In this document: positions 16,406 through 25,710 of the stretch, piece after piece
Position numbering within the stretch: position 1 is the first letter of the stretch
Layout: each line of letters begins with the position of its first letter
From: Cohnella sp. WQ 127256
GTDB lineage: Bacteria; Bacillota; Bacilli; Paenibacillales; Paenibacillaceae
NCBI RefSeq assembly: GCF_024519285.1
Contig: NZ_JAMZCY010000011.1
Coordinates: 62,001-126,000, forward strand
Direction of reading: 5' to 3'
Length of the DNA stretch: 64,000 bases
Position numbers and translations under genes: made by a program
Notes under the pieces: generated by a model
Database searches by the model: none
What the model was told of the DNA's origin: nothing
The model's input: the letters and a program-made list of their open reading frames with translations, nothing else

Positions 16406-18238
16406 TTAGACAACGGTTTTCATTAACCGAATTGAAACTTCCGTCCCTTTACCAAGCTCACTTTTAATTGTTAGACCATAGACTTCACCATATATTAATT
16501 TCAGACGTTCATGGGCATTAACGATACCAATTGACCGTTGTTCACGGTCCACCGAAAAATCACGTATTGAAACCTCCGCAAGATCGGTTTGTAACTTTTT
16601 GAGTCGCTCCTCTTTCATGCCGAGACCATTATCCTTAACCGTTATGACAATATCCAGCTCATTCTGAGTTACTGCTTTTATCCAGATTTGCCCCCCTCTT
16701 CGCAAACCCTCTATACCATGAATAATGCTATTCTCAACAATAGGCTGAAATAACAGCTTGGGAATCCGCACGGATTCCAGCGCAGACTCCACCTCGATCT
16801 CATACTGTAAACGAGCTCCATAACGAATCTGCTGAATCTTAAGATATTGCTTAATCTGTTGAATTTCCTCAGCAAAAGTAGAGAAGCTACCACCATTCAC
16901 GTTATAGCGCATCATTTGCGCCAGAGAATGACAAATTTCCTGAATGCTTTTGTCCTCCCCTTGAACGGCTGCTAAGCTTTCAATCGTTCCTAATGTATTG
17001 TATAGAAAGTGAGGGTTGATTTGAGACTGCAGTGCTTTGATTTCTGCATCTTTTTTATTCAACTCCGTTTCATAAACCTTCTTAATGAGCCGATCAATTT
17101 CCATCGCCATCTTATTAAAGCTGACGACAAAAAATCCGATCTCGTCATTCGTTTCCACAGGTATAGAGACTTTATACTTTCCCTGCTGGATCTGTCTCAT
17201 TCCTACTCTCAAGCGTCTGATAGGTACCAGCACACGTGAAGATAATAGGCTCGCCAAGAGCATCGCGATCATTAAACAAGCAAATCCAATGATGATGGCT
17301 CTTTGGGCCAAAGCATTGACTTCCTCCAATAACACTGAAACAGGAACCTTCCCAACCAGAATCCAATCTGTATTGGCTACGCTTCGATAGAAGACCAAGG
17401 ACTTCCCACTTTGATCGGTTACGTAGGCATAAGGCTCATCATTATGTTCATTCCATTTCATTAAATTTGCTTCTTGAAACAAAGGAGATCCGATGTTCCC
17501 CATCTCCGTGCTTAGAATAATTTGGCTATCCTGCTTATTCACCAGATAGAACTCACCATGATCTTGAATCTTTAAATCGTTCAACCAATTTTGTAACTTA
17601 TCGAATGATAGAATAACAATCATGCTGCCAAGAACGGGCTGAAAATCGGCATACACATCCTTTAAAGCTTGTGTATAGGCGATCGTCTGGAACATTTGTT
17701 TTTTCTGTTTATCATAGATTTCAGTTAGTACCCAGGACTCCTTGCCATTATTGCTTAACGCAATCTGATTGAGCCTCTCCTTCTCCATTTCAAAGAGATC
17801 TCGGTCTTCGACATAGTTGTTCGATGCCATCACCTTAATACGTGTAATATTTTCCTTATCATTTACCGTGATCATTTGAACTAGCGCATTGCTATTCTGC
17901 ATGAACAGAAACTTATAATTAAAGTACTCTATCTTTTCTAAATTCTCATATATATCCCTATACGCAATTTGAAGCTCCTCATCTCCAAAGAAACCCCAAG
18001 CATCATTCTTAATGTTACCCAGTTGTAATTGCAGGGTTTGAACCGCCTGCTCTATCGCTCGGTTCATATTTGAAATCTCACTTTGCTTAATATTAGTTGA
18101 GGTTTCAATATAGAAGTTCACACCTAGTGAAGTAACCGTCAGCACAATAACGGCGAAAAAAGCCAAGAGCATCTTCCTATAAAAGGAGCGTTTGATGTAT
18201 TGAATAGGCGTAAGTATCCATGTCCAAACCCTTTTCAT
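16406..18238 (-). CDS. Sensor histidine kinase, YesM-like
   Basis: 610-residue membrane kinase. An N-terminal membrane segment (LLAFFAVIVLTVTSLGVNF) is followed by an extracellular sensor of about 260 residues and a second segment (AIIIGFACLMIAMLLASLL, about 300). A HAMP linker (VLVPIRRLRVGMRQIQ) comes next, then the His_kinase motif with H410 in QINPHFLYN and HATPase_c with VENSIIHG and VKDNGLGM. Start at 18238, where GGGAGAT stands 7 bases before ATG. Coupled to the following regulator. It probably senses the sugar imported by the adjacent transporter. Confidence 0.93.
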   Translation of the reverse strand: MKRVWTWILTPIQYIKRSFYRKMLLAFFAVIVLTVTSLGVNFYIETSTNIKQSEISNMNRAIEQAVQTLQLQLGNIKNDAWGFFGDEELQIAYRDIYENLEKIEYFNYKFLFMQNSNALVQMITVNDKENITRIKVMASNNYVEDRDLFEMEKERLNQIALSNNGKESWVLTEIYDKQKKQMFQTIAYTQALKDVYADFQPVLGSMIVILSFDKLQNWLNDLKIQDHGEFYLVNKQDSQIILSTEMGNIGSPLFQEANLMKWNEHNDEPYAYVTDQSGKSLVFYRSVANTDWILVGKVPVSVLLEEVNALAQRAIIIGFACLMIAMLLASLLSSRVLVPIRRLRVGMRQIQQGKYKVSIPVETNDEIGFFVVSFNKMAMEIDRLIKKVYETELNKKDAEIKALQSQINPHFLYNTLGTIESLAAVQGEDKSIQEICHSLAQMMRYNVNGGSFSTFAEEIQQIKQYLKIQQIRYGARLQYEIEVESALESVRIPKLLFQPIVENSIIHGIEGLRRGGQIWIKAVTQNELDIVITVKDNGLGMKEERLKKLQTDLAEVSIRDFSVDREQRSIGIVNAHERLKLIYGEVYGLTIKSELGKGTEVSIRLMKTVV

Positions 18239-18381
18239 ACCATTATCTCCCATATGCTTTTATTATCTATCGCTCTCTTGTAAACATAACATGAGAGAAC
18301 CTTCTTCTAATTGTTTTTCTAAATAAAAGTTGAATAATTGATAGTAGAGAGTAAATAAATTACACCTATTCTTTAGCCAGC

Positions 18382-20337
18382 CTATCGAGTGCGATATGAA
18401 AGTCGACAATGAATCAGTCTAGCTTGATTTGCCGGAAGATCAACTAGAAGTCCCTCTCTCATCCATTCTATGCCTTTACCATACAGGCTCTTCTCTTCTA
18501 CTTCATCCGATGACAAGTAACGTATTTCATAGCTTCGATCGTTATCAAGCCCCAATAAAGGAATGCTCATCTTCATATCCTCACTACCAGAGAAAATAAA
18601 TAGCACTGCTTCATCCCTTGAATAGCTCGTAAACTGAACCGCATCCCCGTCTTCCGAAGCTGTTGGAATGGACGTAAGCTGATAAAAGTTCTGAACGAGC
18701 AAGTGACGAATGCTTTTGAAATGTGAGGTCCATTTCTCCATCGTTATCGTTAATTGAGAAGACCAACTCGCAATATCCCCATCGAAGGCCAATTTCCCCA
18801 TCATTCTGCTTAAGATGGCAACATCATTAAATTGTGCATCCCCCTGTCTTCTTCCCACAGCCACGCTGCTATTCAACAAGTGACCTGGTAGGAAGCGATT
18901 GGCTCTTGCCTGCATATAGCGACAAACCCATGGATCCTTCGAATGGTCAGAAAACCAAAAGGTATGGGATCTTCTGATCGTTCCCAGATCGATTCGTCGC
19001 CCCCCACCCGCACATCCCTCAATCATCAAATCCGGATACTTGTCAATTAAGGTATCCAATACTCTATACAATCCTTCCATATAGTGAAATTGAACTTTTA
19101 GAGTCGGGTCTTCCTTTTTCCAGAAATCTAACGGTTCAATATTGTAGTCCCAACGGATCCAGACGAGTTTCAAACGTTCAATCCATCCGCCGATCATCGT
19201 AATTAAATAATCCTGCGCATCCTTTAATGCTAGATTCATCAGATATTGGTTTTTTTCTTCCAGCTTTATAAACCAATCGGGATGAAGCTCTGCGACCATC
19301 GTTCCCTCACAAGCTCTCTCCGGTTCAAACCAAAGACCAAAGCCCATGCCTATATCCCTTACATAGTCTGCCAGTGGTTCTAACCCTTGAGGAAACTTCA
19401 GCTCATCCACCTGCTCCCAGTTTCCAACTCCATTTGGAAAATCACCTGGAAACCATGAAGCATCGACTACAAAGGTTTCCACGCCCAAATCAACCGCCCG
19501 CTTCGCTTGCTCTCTCATGATTGTCTCATTAAGTGAGTTATCAATACCAAACCAATGATCATAACTAACGATCGGAATCATCGGTTTATCATGATACTGT
19601 GCACAAACATGCTCGTGCAAATGTTTGCGAAGTCCCTGCGTACCTGCGCGGTGACCACCCGAGAAAAAACCAACATGAACGGCTGGTAGACTTAATATTT
19701 CCCCTGGCTGCAGCCGTAATCCATTCACTTTAATGCCAACTGTCAGTTGGCTTTGGTCGCTTACGTGGGCAAGCGAATATTCCGTTTCCTTCGGCTTAAC
19801 CAAACCTTGATGCTCTATGTACCAGCCTCCTGACCATTCCATGCCACAAAACAACCCATCGCTATTTGGATCTTGAGAAGCCAATGACATGAGAAGAGGA
19901 AGATACAGATCCGAGGATCTGCCTCCCGGATGACTTTCTATTCGGAATGTTTCTTCCGACCGAGAGTGTTCTTGGATTTGATAGGCTTTGGGAGGATAAT
20001 AAAATTCGAACGTACCTCCGTTAGCATACAAATGCCTCCATTGAGCTCCCGGGATATTAAATATCAGTTTTAACGGTTGAATCTGATAAATCGGCTTAGT
20101 CAGTTGATCGGACAAATTTTCAATCGTATGTTGAATAACAAAGCTATTCTCAACAGATTGAATAGATGTAATTACTTTTAGCACTCCGTCTTCGCTAATA
20201 GACGACATTTCATTTAACCCTAGCGGCGAAAATGAGGGAAACTCGTAACCATCAATGTGAAACCCATTTGTTGCCTCTATCCATTGAGTTAATGGTAGGC
20301 CTTCTTGTTTTAATTTATCAACCCATTTAAATTCCAT
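18382..20337 (-). CDS. Alpha-galactosidase, GH36
   Basis: 651-residue enzyme without signal peptide, hydrolysing alpha-galactosides. N-terminal beta-sandwich, then a catalytic barrel from about residue 255 (FVVDASWFPGD). The nucleophile is D397 in WIRWDYN and the acid/base D464 in FWFSDHSKDP; FEPERA and EGCAGGGRRIDLG are family motifs. It is somewhat shorter than the 720-residue Bacillus enzymes. GGAGGTAGTAAAGG precedes the ATG. It lies upstream of the kinase on the same strand and divergent from an AraC regulator, which is its likely regulator. An exact substrate (melibiose, galactomannan side chains or another alpha-linked sugar) cannot be read from the sequence. Confidence 0.9.
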   Translation of the reverse strand: MEFKWVDKLKQEGLPLTQWIEATNGFHIDGYEFPSFSPLGLNEMSSISEDGVLKVITSIQSVENSFVIQHTIENLSDQLTKPIYQIQPLKLIFNIPGAQWRHLYANGGTFEFYYPPKAYQIQEHSRSEETFRIESHPGGRSSDLYLPLLMSLASQDPNSDGLFCGMEWSGGWYIEHQGLVKPKETEYSLAHVSDQSQLTVGIKVNGLRLQPGEILSLPAVHVGFFSGGHRAGTQGLRKHLHEHVCAQYHDKPMIPIVSYDHWFGIDNSLNETIMREQAKRAVDLGVETFVVDASWFPGDFPNGVGNWEQVDELKFPQGLEPLADYVRDIGMGFGLWFEPERACEGTMVAELHPDWFIKLEEKNQYLMNLALKDAQDYLITMIGGWIERLKLVWIRWDYNIEPLDFWKKEDPTLKVQFHYMEGLYRVLDTLIDKYPDLMIEGCAGGGRRIDLGTIRRSHTFWFSDHSKDPWVCRYMQARANRFLPGHLLNSSVAVGRRQGDAQFNDVAILSRMMGKLAFDGDIASWSSQLTITMEKWTSHFKSIRHLLVQNFYQLTSIPTASEDGDAVQFTSYSRDEAVLFIFSGSEDMKMSIPLLGLDNDRSYEIRYLSSDEVEEKSLYGKGIEWMREGLLVDLPANQARLIHCRLSYRTR

Positions 20338-20452
20338 CCTTTACTACCTCCACTTTATTGCTTATTATTTGATGGCTCAAGCGTTACAAAACCATTGTAT
20401 ATTTGCTTATTTCCCTTTACAATTTCATTATCTTGCTTGGAGGTATATTATA

Positions 20453-21346
20453 TTGCTATATCATGATTTCGATTTGAATTTCGGTTCTTATGGGTGTCAT
20501 TTCTTGAAATATCCCCCTAATTCCCCAGTACAATTGCATTCAATCGGGTTAATGAAGGTGATCTCGCCATCATTTATTTGGAACGGACTTAAGCGTGGGA
20601 GCAATAAAATATTTATTTTTCAATATACACTCTCAGGACAAGGCATGATCCGAATCGAAGACCAAATCTACCCATTAAAGGCTGGTCAAGCCTTTCTCGT
20701 TGAAGTTCCTGGTGATCATGAATATTACTTTCCGAAGGAAAGTGACCATTGGCAATTTCTCTTCATTGCCCTTCAAGGTGATCATGCTGGAGATTGCTGG
20801 TCCTTTGTCAATCAGACAATTGGCATCCTACCTACTCTAGAAGTGGATTCTCCAGTCATCCGTTATTTGTTCAGAATCTACCGCGAGGTTGCAAAAAAAG
20901 GAATCACCGATGGATATCAAGCAGCGGGAGCGACTTATCAATTCATAACTGAGCTCTATCGCGAGGCAAAACAAAAACAAGCCAATGTTGGACATTGGCC
21001 TGATTGCGTTATACAAGCGGTGAAGCTCATTGAAAGTGAATATCCAACTCTTGCGGGGTTGGAGGATTTAGCCCTTCAAGTATCGGTTTCCAAATATCAC
21101 TTGGCTAGACTATTCCATCAACATGCAGGAATAACCGTCGTCCAATACCTAACAAAAATAAGAGTAAAAAAAGCAGTGGCGCTGCTGCTTGAATCTAATT
21201 ATACGATTGAAAAGATCGCCGAATTAGTTGGATATAGCAATGGGAAATATTTCACTAAAATATTCAAGGAATTAACTGGCTTGTCTCCAGGACAATATAG
21301 AAAAAACTACGATATGGTCACCATTGATCATTTATTCAACGCATAA
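20453..21346 (+). CDS. AraC family transcriptional regulator
   Basis: 297 residues from a TTG start at 20453, in frame and 9 bases after GGAGG (20439-20443). The upstream ATG at 20369 has no ribosome site, would leave only 31 bases to the divergent GH36 gene and would add 28 residues foreign to the family. The N-terminal cupin-like sugar-sensing domain includes LSGQGMIRIEDQIYPLKAGQAFLVEVPGD (seen as two shorter motifs around residues 85-110). The C-terminal double HTH has VSVSKYHLARLFHQHAG and IAELVGYSNGKYFTKIFK. Divergent from and probably activating the GH36 alpha-galactosidase; its 3' end is 13 bases from a convergent esterase gene. Confidence 0.88.
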   Translation: MLYHDFDLNFGSYGCHFLKYPPNSPVQLHSIGLMKVISPSFIWNGLKRGSNKIFIFQYTLSGQGMIRIEDQIYPLKAGQAFLVEVPGDHEYYFPKESDHWQFLFIALQGDHAGDCWSFVNQTIGILPTLEVDSPVIRYLFRIYREVAKKGITDGYQAAGATYQFITELYREAKQKQANVGHWPDCVIQAVKLIESEYPTLAGLEDLALQVSVSKYHLARLFHQHAGITVVQYLTKIRVKKAVALLLESNYTIEKIAELVGYSNGKYFTKIFKELTGLSPGQYRKNYDMVTIDHLFNA

Positions 21347-21359
21347 ATGGCTGATGAGA

Positions 21360-22769
21360 TTAAAAATCGATATTCGCTAACCTTGCCCGCTGTTTATAAA
21401 AGGCAAGCATCGGCATATAAGTGTCCGTATCTAACGGCAAATGGCTGGAAGGGTTCATTTCATATGCACCATGTACGAAAGATTCCCCTTCAGGAGATCT
21501 GGACAAGCGCAGTGTGATCTCATTACGAGCTGTTATTTCCCACTGAGTGATCTCAATCTCTCCACTTGCATCTTCAACTGAAAATAATTTATCTGTCGGA
21601 CTTATGGCAATAAGATAACCTGAAACGTTGGCAAACTGCAGACAAATGCTAGCAATCCCATCCTCAACCTGCCAAACAACGGAAGATAGATTCGGGGCAG
21701 CTGCAGATCCAAGTGTATTCGTATAAATATGAGCTAAAGCAACCTTGGCCATTCTCTCACCAATGATCATATTTCCAGCAGGGCTGTTATGTATTCCATC
21801 TGATAATGGACAATCCAAGGCGGGTACTGTGTACACTTCAGACAGAATAAGAGCAGCTTGTCTCTGGGCTTCTCTCACTCTTCCCCATGATTGATTAACC
21901 TCTATGGATGCTACATCTGTACATCGATTAAGCTGAACCGTTAATATAGGCAAATCCATAACGTTCAGATCGAGGCGAATATGTTGAACCATCCTCTCAA
22001 ACCGTACCAAGTAGCTGGAAGATTCCTCAGGATTGCAATCTGAACAGCCCTGATACCACAGAATACCGCGGACTTTGCCCCCTGCGGATGCGATGATTTT
22101 CATCATATTGCGGTATAAGTAACCATCCTCATCTGGATTCCAAGCCTTTAAAGGTGATCCACCAAATGCGGTTTGAAGAAGTCCAATCGGGCTGCCCGTA
22201 TGAGCCTGAATCATTTTACCAAAGGCTAGAAACGGGGAGTGACCTGGATTGGCAAATTCTCTATTCTCATAATGAATAGAAGCTGTAGACTCGTTAAAAG
22301 GATGGGATGCCAAGTCCCAAACCCCGTTATGTCGAAGTAAATGAATGCCCAACTGCGGTGAATCTTCAATAGGACCTTTGCCATATCCAGCAGCATTACT
22401 TTGTCCAGCGATAACCCAGATATCACCAACTCCGACATGGTGGATCATATCGCCTCGCGCGGCCCATTCCAAAGCAATATGGTTATCGATTTGCAGGCAG
22501 GTTTCAAGTCGATACAGCCCTCCTGCTGGAATCCCATCCAAGGTTATCTCCCAAGTCTGCTCCACTTGCATCTTACAGGGACGCCAAGGGACAACGATTC
22601 TACCATCCGCCTCATTAACAATTCGAGCTAAAACCTGAGCGTGATTGATGACCCGATCGGCCATCCCCGCCCAAACACCTGATAAAGCTATACTTCCAAA
22701 GCCCTTTTCCTGCTGAATAATTGCCCAATGCTGTGGACCTTGTTGAATGATTACACCTATTTGCTCCAT
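21360..22769 (-). CDS. Sialate O-acetylesterase-like SGNH hydrolase
   Basis: About 469 residues, cytoplasmic. A lectin-like beta domain is followed by an SGNH esterase domain beginning VGDIWVIAGQSNAAGYG with the nucleophile Ser in GQSN (about residue 124). GILWYQGCSD supplies the oxyanion Gly/Asn-like block and SDGIHNSP the C-terminal Asp/His. Family role: removal of O-acetyl groups from sialic acid or from acetylated plant glycans. Start uncertain: the ATG at 22769 gives the usual length but GGAG is 13 bases away; the frame extends to 22805. It follows the GDSL esterase by only 12-48 bases, so both are one transcription unit and probably deacetylate the same substrate. Confidence 0.82.
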   Translation of the reverse strand: MEQIGVIIQQGPQHWAIIQQEKGFGSIALSGVWAGMADRVINHAQVLARIVNEADGRIVVPWRPCKMQVEQTWEITLDGIPAGGLYRLETCLQIDNHIALEWAARGDMIHHVGVGDIWVIAGQSNAAGYGKGPIEDSPQLGIHLLRHNGVWDLASHPFNESTASIHYENREFANPGHSPFLAFGKMIQAHTGSPIGLLQTAFGGSPLKAWNPDEDGYLYRNMMKIIASAGGKVRGILWYQGCSDCNPEESSSYLVRFERMVQHIRLDLNVMDLPILTVQLNRCTDVASIEVNQSWGRVREAQRQAALILSEVYTVPALDCPLSDGIHNSPAGNMIIGERMAKVALAHIYTNTLGSAAAPNLSSVVWQVEDGIASICLQFANVSGYLIAISPTDKLFSVEDASGEIEITQWEITARNEITLRLSRSPEGESFVHGAYEMNPSSHLPLDTDTYMPMLAFYKQRARLANIDF

Positions 22770-22817
22770 TTCAAATATCCAACTCCTATTTAATAAAGTC
22801 CACAATCGAGCGATTGG

Positions 22818-23528
22818 TTACACCAACAGCTTAGCTTCAAGCTCACCAGCCAACTGTTGATGAAAGGCAATATCCGGGTGATTGATTCCATTCGACAAGC
22901 GTGTATGAATATCAACGCCTGCTTGATCCATCTGCTCCCAGATCGCATATATATCAAGCAAAGGGATAGCATTATCAGCAGCGTAGTTACGAAGCGCATT
23001 GTTATATTTTAATAAAGTACCCTCTTCAAAAAGGCGGATAAAATCAGGAACCATAGATTGATAAATGTCTGGGACGTTTGGATTATCTGTTTTTAGCATC
23101 ATAATCGTGGATAAGATAAGTATTTCTGCTTCTGTCTCTCTCCGTATTCGATTAATGAGGTCACCAATAGCTGTTATATACGTATCTATTCCTGCTTCGC
23201 CCATATGACAATCGTTGAGGCCAAAGCAAATAGTCACTAAATCTGGCTTGTATAGGAGGACATCACGCTCCCAACGTGATCTGGATTGCTCCGCTGTATC
23301 TCCGCTGACACCTGAATTAATGACATTAAAATTAGCTTCAGGATAATGTTTCTCCACTCGACGACGCAAAAGCTCATGATAGACTTGTTCATGCTCAATC
23401 TCATTAGGGCCTAGGCATCCTTGGGTGACACTGTCCCCTATGGCAACATATAACACCGTTCTTGATCCTGGATTCTCGGACTTATCCTTCAACCGTTGAT
23501 GAAGTCGTGGGAATTCATGTTTACTCAT
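22818..23528 (-). CDS. GDSL/SGNH family esterase
   Basis: 236 residues. Block I is GDSVTQG with catalytic S33, block III is FGLNDCH, and the C-terminal Asp/His block is INHPDIAFH. No signal peptide. Family knowledge: lipases and acetyl-xylan or rhamnogalacturonan acetylesterases; here a carbohydrate deacetylase is most likely because of the paired sialate-esterase-like gene. GGGAGTAGG precedes the ATG. Confidence 0.88.
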   Translation of the reverse strand: MSKHEFPRLHQRLKDKSENPGSRTVLYVAIGDSVTQGCLGPNEIEHEQVYHELLRRRVEKHYPEANFNVINSGVSGDTAEQSRSRWERDVLLYKPDLVTICFGLNDCHMGEAGIDTYITAIGDLINRIRRETEAEILILSTIMMLKTDNPNVPDIYQSMVPDFIRLFEEGTLLKYNNALRNYAADNAIPLLDIYAIWEQMDQAGVDIHTRLSNGINHPDIAFHQQLAGELEAKLLV

Positions 23529-23624
23529 AAATGGCCTACTCCCTTAGTTATCTAATCCTAAATTAAGATCAGTTTACCTCAATAAAGTAGGAAAGTATTT
23601 GCAGAATATTATCTATTCGAATGA

Positions 23625-24467
23625 TTATTTCTGCTTGCGCCAGTTCGTTGGACTTAGACCTGTTTTTCGTTTGAATTCTCCACTAAAGTGATGGATATTG
23701 GGGTAGCCTGCTTCTTCCGCTACCTTTTGGATCGGCATTTCCGTAGTGGATAAGTACGTTTTGGCTGCTTCCATGCGTAGCTCCAATAAGTAATCAATCG
23801 GAGTAAATCCCGTTTCCTCTTTGAATCTTTTAATTAAGTAGGTAGCCTGAAAATTACTAATACGCGTTAAATCATTTAATGTAATTTTGCTTTTATAGGT
23901 GGATTCCATGTAACTAGCTAACGTTTTGATCACTTCTTTGCTCAAAGAATAGCCTGATAGTAGTACAGTGCTGTTACTCCTATCTTTTCCGTACAGCTCG
24001 AGCGTCCCCCTAACCAGGAGTAGAATTTTTTGCACATTCAGTAGTAGTAATTGTTCGCCATAGGGCTGATCGTGAATGTTCATGTCCAGCATTTGGCTGA
24101 TTTCATTGAGACATAGCTGCATGAGAGGGGACAATGTGAAGTGGGGATCGAATCCGGATTGTAATCTATTCCATAATAAAATATTTTGTAATTTCGAGAG
24201 ATATGGCTCTTCCTCAACACCCGTTAATTCAATATACCAAAAAACAGCATTTTTGGAGTGGATGATTAAGTCATGAGGGGTATTGGGCGTTAAAATAAAT
24301 AGAGAAGACGGCGAGACCTCGTACTGTTCACCTAACCAATGTAGCTGGAAAGAACCCGATGCAAGATAAAGTAATTCATAGGTAGGATGTATGCCGCCCG
24401 TTTTGTATTCAGGTGTATTTGAAACAGTAGAATCATGATAGACGTTACCATAATTTCTTAACCTCAT
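23625..24467 (-). CDS. AraC family transcriptional regulator
   Basis: 280 residues. The N-terminal cupin domain is about residues 15-90 (PTYELLYLASGSFQLHW, PNTPHDLIIH). The C-terminal double HTH comprises ISNFQATYLIKRFKEETG and AEEAGYPNIHHFSGEFKRKTG. The ATG at 24467 has GAGGTGGG 5 bases upstream; a longer frame to 24494 would use no such site. It sits between the esterase pair (same strand) and the divergent dehydrogenase pair and probably controls one or both. Confidence 0.88.
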   Translation of the reverse strand: MRLRNYGNVYHDSTVSNTPEYKTGGIHPTYELLYLASGSFQLHWLGEQYEVSPSSLFILTPNTPHDLIIHSKNAVFWYIELTGVEEEPYLSKLQNILLWNRLQSGFDPHFTLSPLMQLCLNEISQMLDMNIHDQPYGEQLLLLNVQKILLLVRGTLELYGKDRSNSTVLLSGYSLSKEVIKTLASYMESTYKSKITLNDLTRISNFQATYLIKRFKEETGFTPIDYLLELRMEAAKTYLSTTEMPIQKVAEEAGYPNIHHFSGEFKRKTGLSPTNWRKQK

Positions 24468-24729
24468 TTTATCCCACCTCTCTTTTCCACCCACATCTTT
24501 ATGCCTAACATTAGTTAAAACCGAATCGCTTGTAAACCCTTTTTGAGTTCATATCTGTCATTGAGTGAAATATTATATAAATCATAAGTGTATGTAGGTG
24601 CTGAATAAGTAGAATTTAACTGCTGTTTACGTGAATTCAAGCAAGATTTAACAAATACTTCGAAGGAGATATTTCTTACAATGAAGTTGGAATGATATCC
24701 ACACTTCAGCTACAGAATGGAGCTTTTAT
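24468..24729. other. Divergent intergenic region
   Basis: About 260 AT-rich bases between the AraC gene and the dehydrogenase pair, presumably carrying both promoters. No clear palindrome or strong -35/-10 pair stands out. A good ribosome-like AAGGAG at 24663 is followed by ATG at 24681 and a stop after four codons, probably not meaningful. Confidence 0.4.
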
Positions 24730-25710
24730 ATGAAAGCATTGCTTATTGAAGGAAAAGATCAGTATTCAATCATTGAGACCGCCATCCCTGATGTCAAAGA
24801 CTTCGAAATACTCGTGGAGCTGCAAATTGTTTCTACTTGTCCACGCTGGGACATCAATATGCTTGGCGGAGTTAATATGTTCGATTATTCGAAGGCTCCC
24901 GAGTATCCATTGCCATACGGTTTTCCCGGACATGAAATGGCGGGTGTAGTTAAAGCGATTGGAAGTGGAATCCGTAAATTTAAAGTAGGTGATCGTGTTG
25001 CAGCGCTTGAACATAATGGAGATGCTCCAGGTGCCTATGCGCAATATGTTTGCTTTAGAGAAGAGGAGTTACTGAAGCTACCCGAATCCATTACTTATAA
25101 ACAAGCTGTTTCATTTGAACTGCTTAAATGCGTCATGATCGGAATGATGCAGCTTGGGGATTTGAAAGGGAAATCTATACTCATTTCAGGTCTTGGACCT
25201 GCAGGGATTCTAGCCGTACAAATGGCCAGATTATGGGGAGCTTCACGTGTAGTTGGAATAGACTTAAACCAAGACCGTGTTCAGTTCATCCATGATCTTG
25301 GTCTTGCTGAAGCCAAGCTAGTTAGCGAGTTGACCACTGAGAAGTTCGACCTCGGTTACGACTGTGTAGGGGCAGCACCTTCCGTGCAAAATCTATTCCA
25401 TTTTGTAGAGGAGCATGTCGTTATTTTTGGAGTATTACGAGGGGAATTGAAATACGCCGACCATTTGTGGTTCAAAGGCTTTAAGCTGGAATCTTACAAA
25501 TATCGTGGACTTGTACAACGAGATCATGATTTGTTAATCGACTTGGTGGCGAATAAGGGCTTAAACATGGAGTGCATCCAAACCCATCATGGTTCCTTTA
25601 CTAAATATCATGAAGCGGTGCAGCTACTAAGAGATCAAAAAGCGATTAAGGTTTATTTCCACCCCCAAGAGGACTTTGAAGTAACATCCGTTAATGGTGA
25701 ATCCCTATGA
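24730..25710 (+). CDS. MDR superfamily dehydrogenase (zinc alcohol dehydrogenase-like)
   Basis: 326 residues. The GroES-like catalytic domain has C37 in VSTCPRWD and the GFPGHEMAGVV block (H about 68). The Rossmann domain has SGLGPAGILAVQMARLWG and VGIDLNQ, pointing to NAD(P) binding. The four-cysteine structural zinc loop of classical alcohol dehydrogenases is absent. Substrate unknown; probably oxidises a sugar or polyol hydroxyl. It overlaps the next gene by four bases (ATGA), so the two are translationally coupled and may form a hetero-complex or sequential steps. GGAGC is 6 bases before the ATG. Confidence 0.8.
   Translation: MKALLIEGKDQYSIIETAIPDVKDFEILVELQIVSTCPRWDINMLGGVNMFDYSKAPEYPLPYGFPGHEMAGVVKAIGSGIRKFKVGDRVAALEHNGDAPGAYAQYVCFREEELLKLPESITYKQAVSFELLKCVMIGMMQLGDLKGKSILISGLGPAGILAVQMARLWGASRVVGIDLNQDRVQFIHDLGLAEAKLVSELTTEKFDLGYDCVGAAPSVQNLFHFVEEHVVIFGVLRGELKYADHLWFKGFKLESYKYRGLVQRDHDLLIDLVANKGLNMECIQTHHGSFTKYHEAVQLLRDQKAIKVYFHPQEDFEVTSVNGESL

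Noticed and set aside
20369..20452. Upstream ATG extension of the AraC regulator
   Set aside because: No ribosome site, extra residues foreign to the family, and only 31 bases to the divergent gene; the TTG at 20453 with GGAGG fits better.
20380..24560. Catabolite-response (cre) sites upstream of the GH36 gene and dehydrogenase pair
   Set aside because: Best matches lack two or more core positions, so no site is claimed.
24681..24695. Four-codon reading frame after an AAGGAG site, possible leader peptide
   Set aside because: Spacing is long and no attenuator hairpin follows before the dehydrogenase gene.
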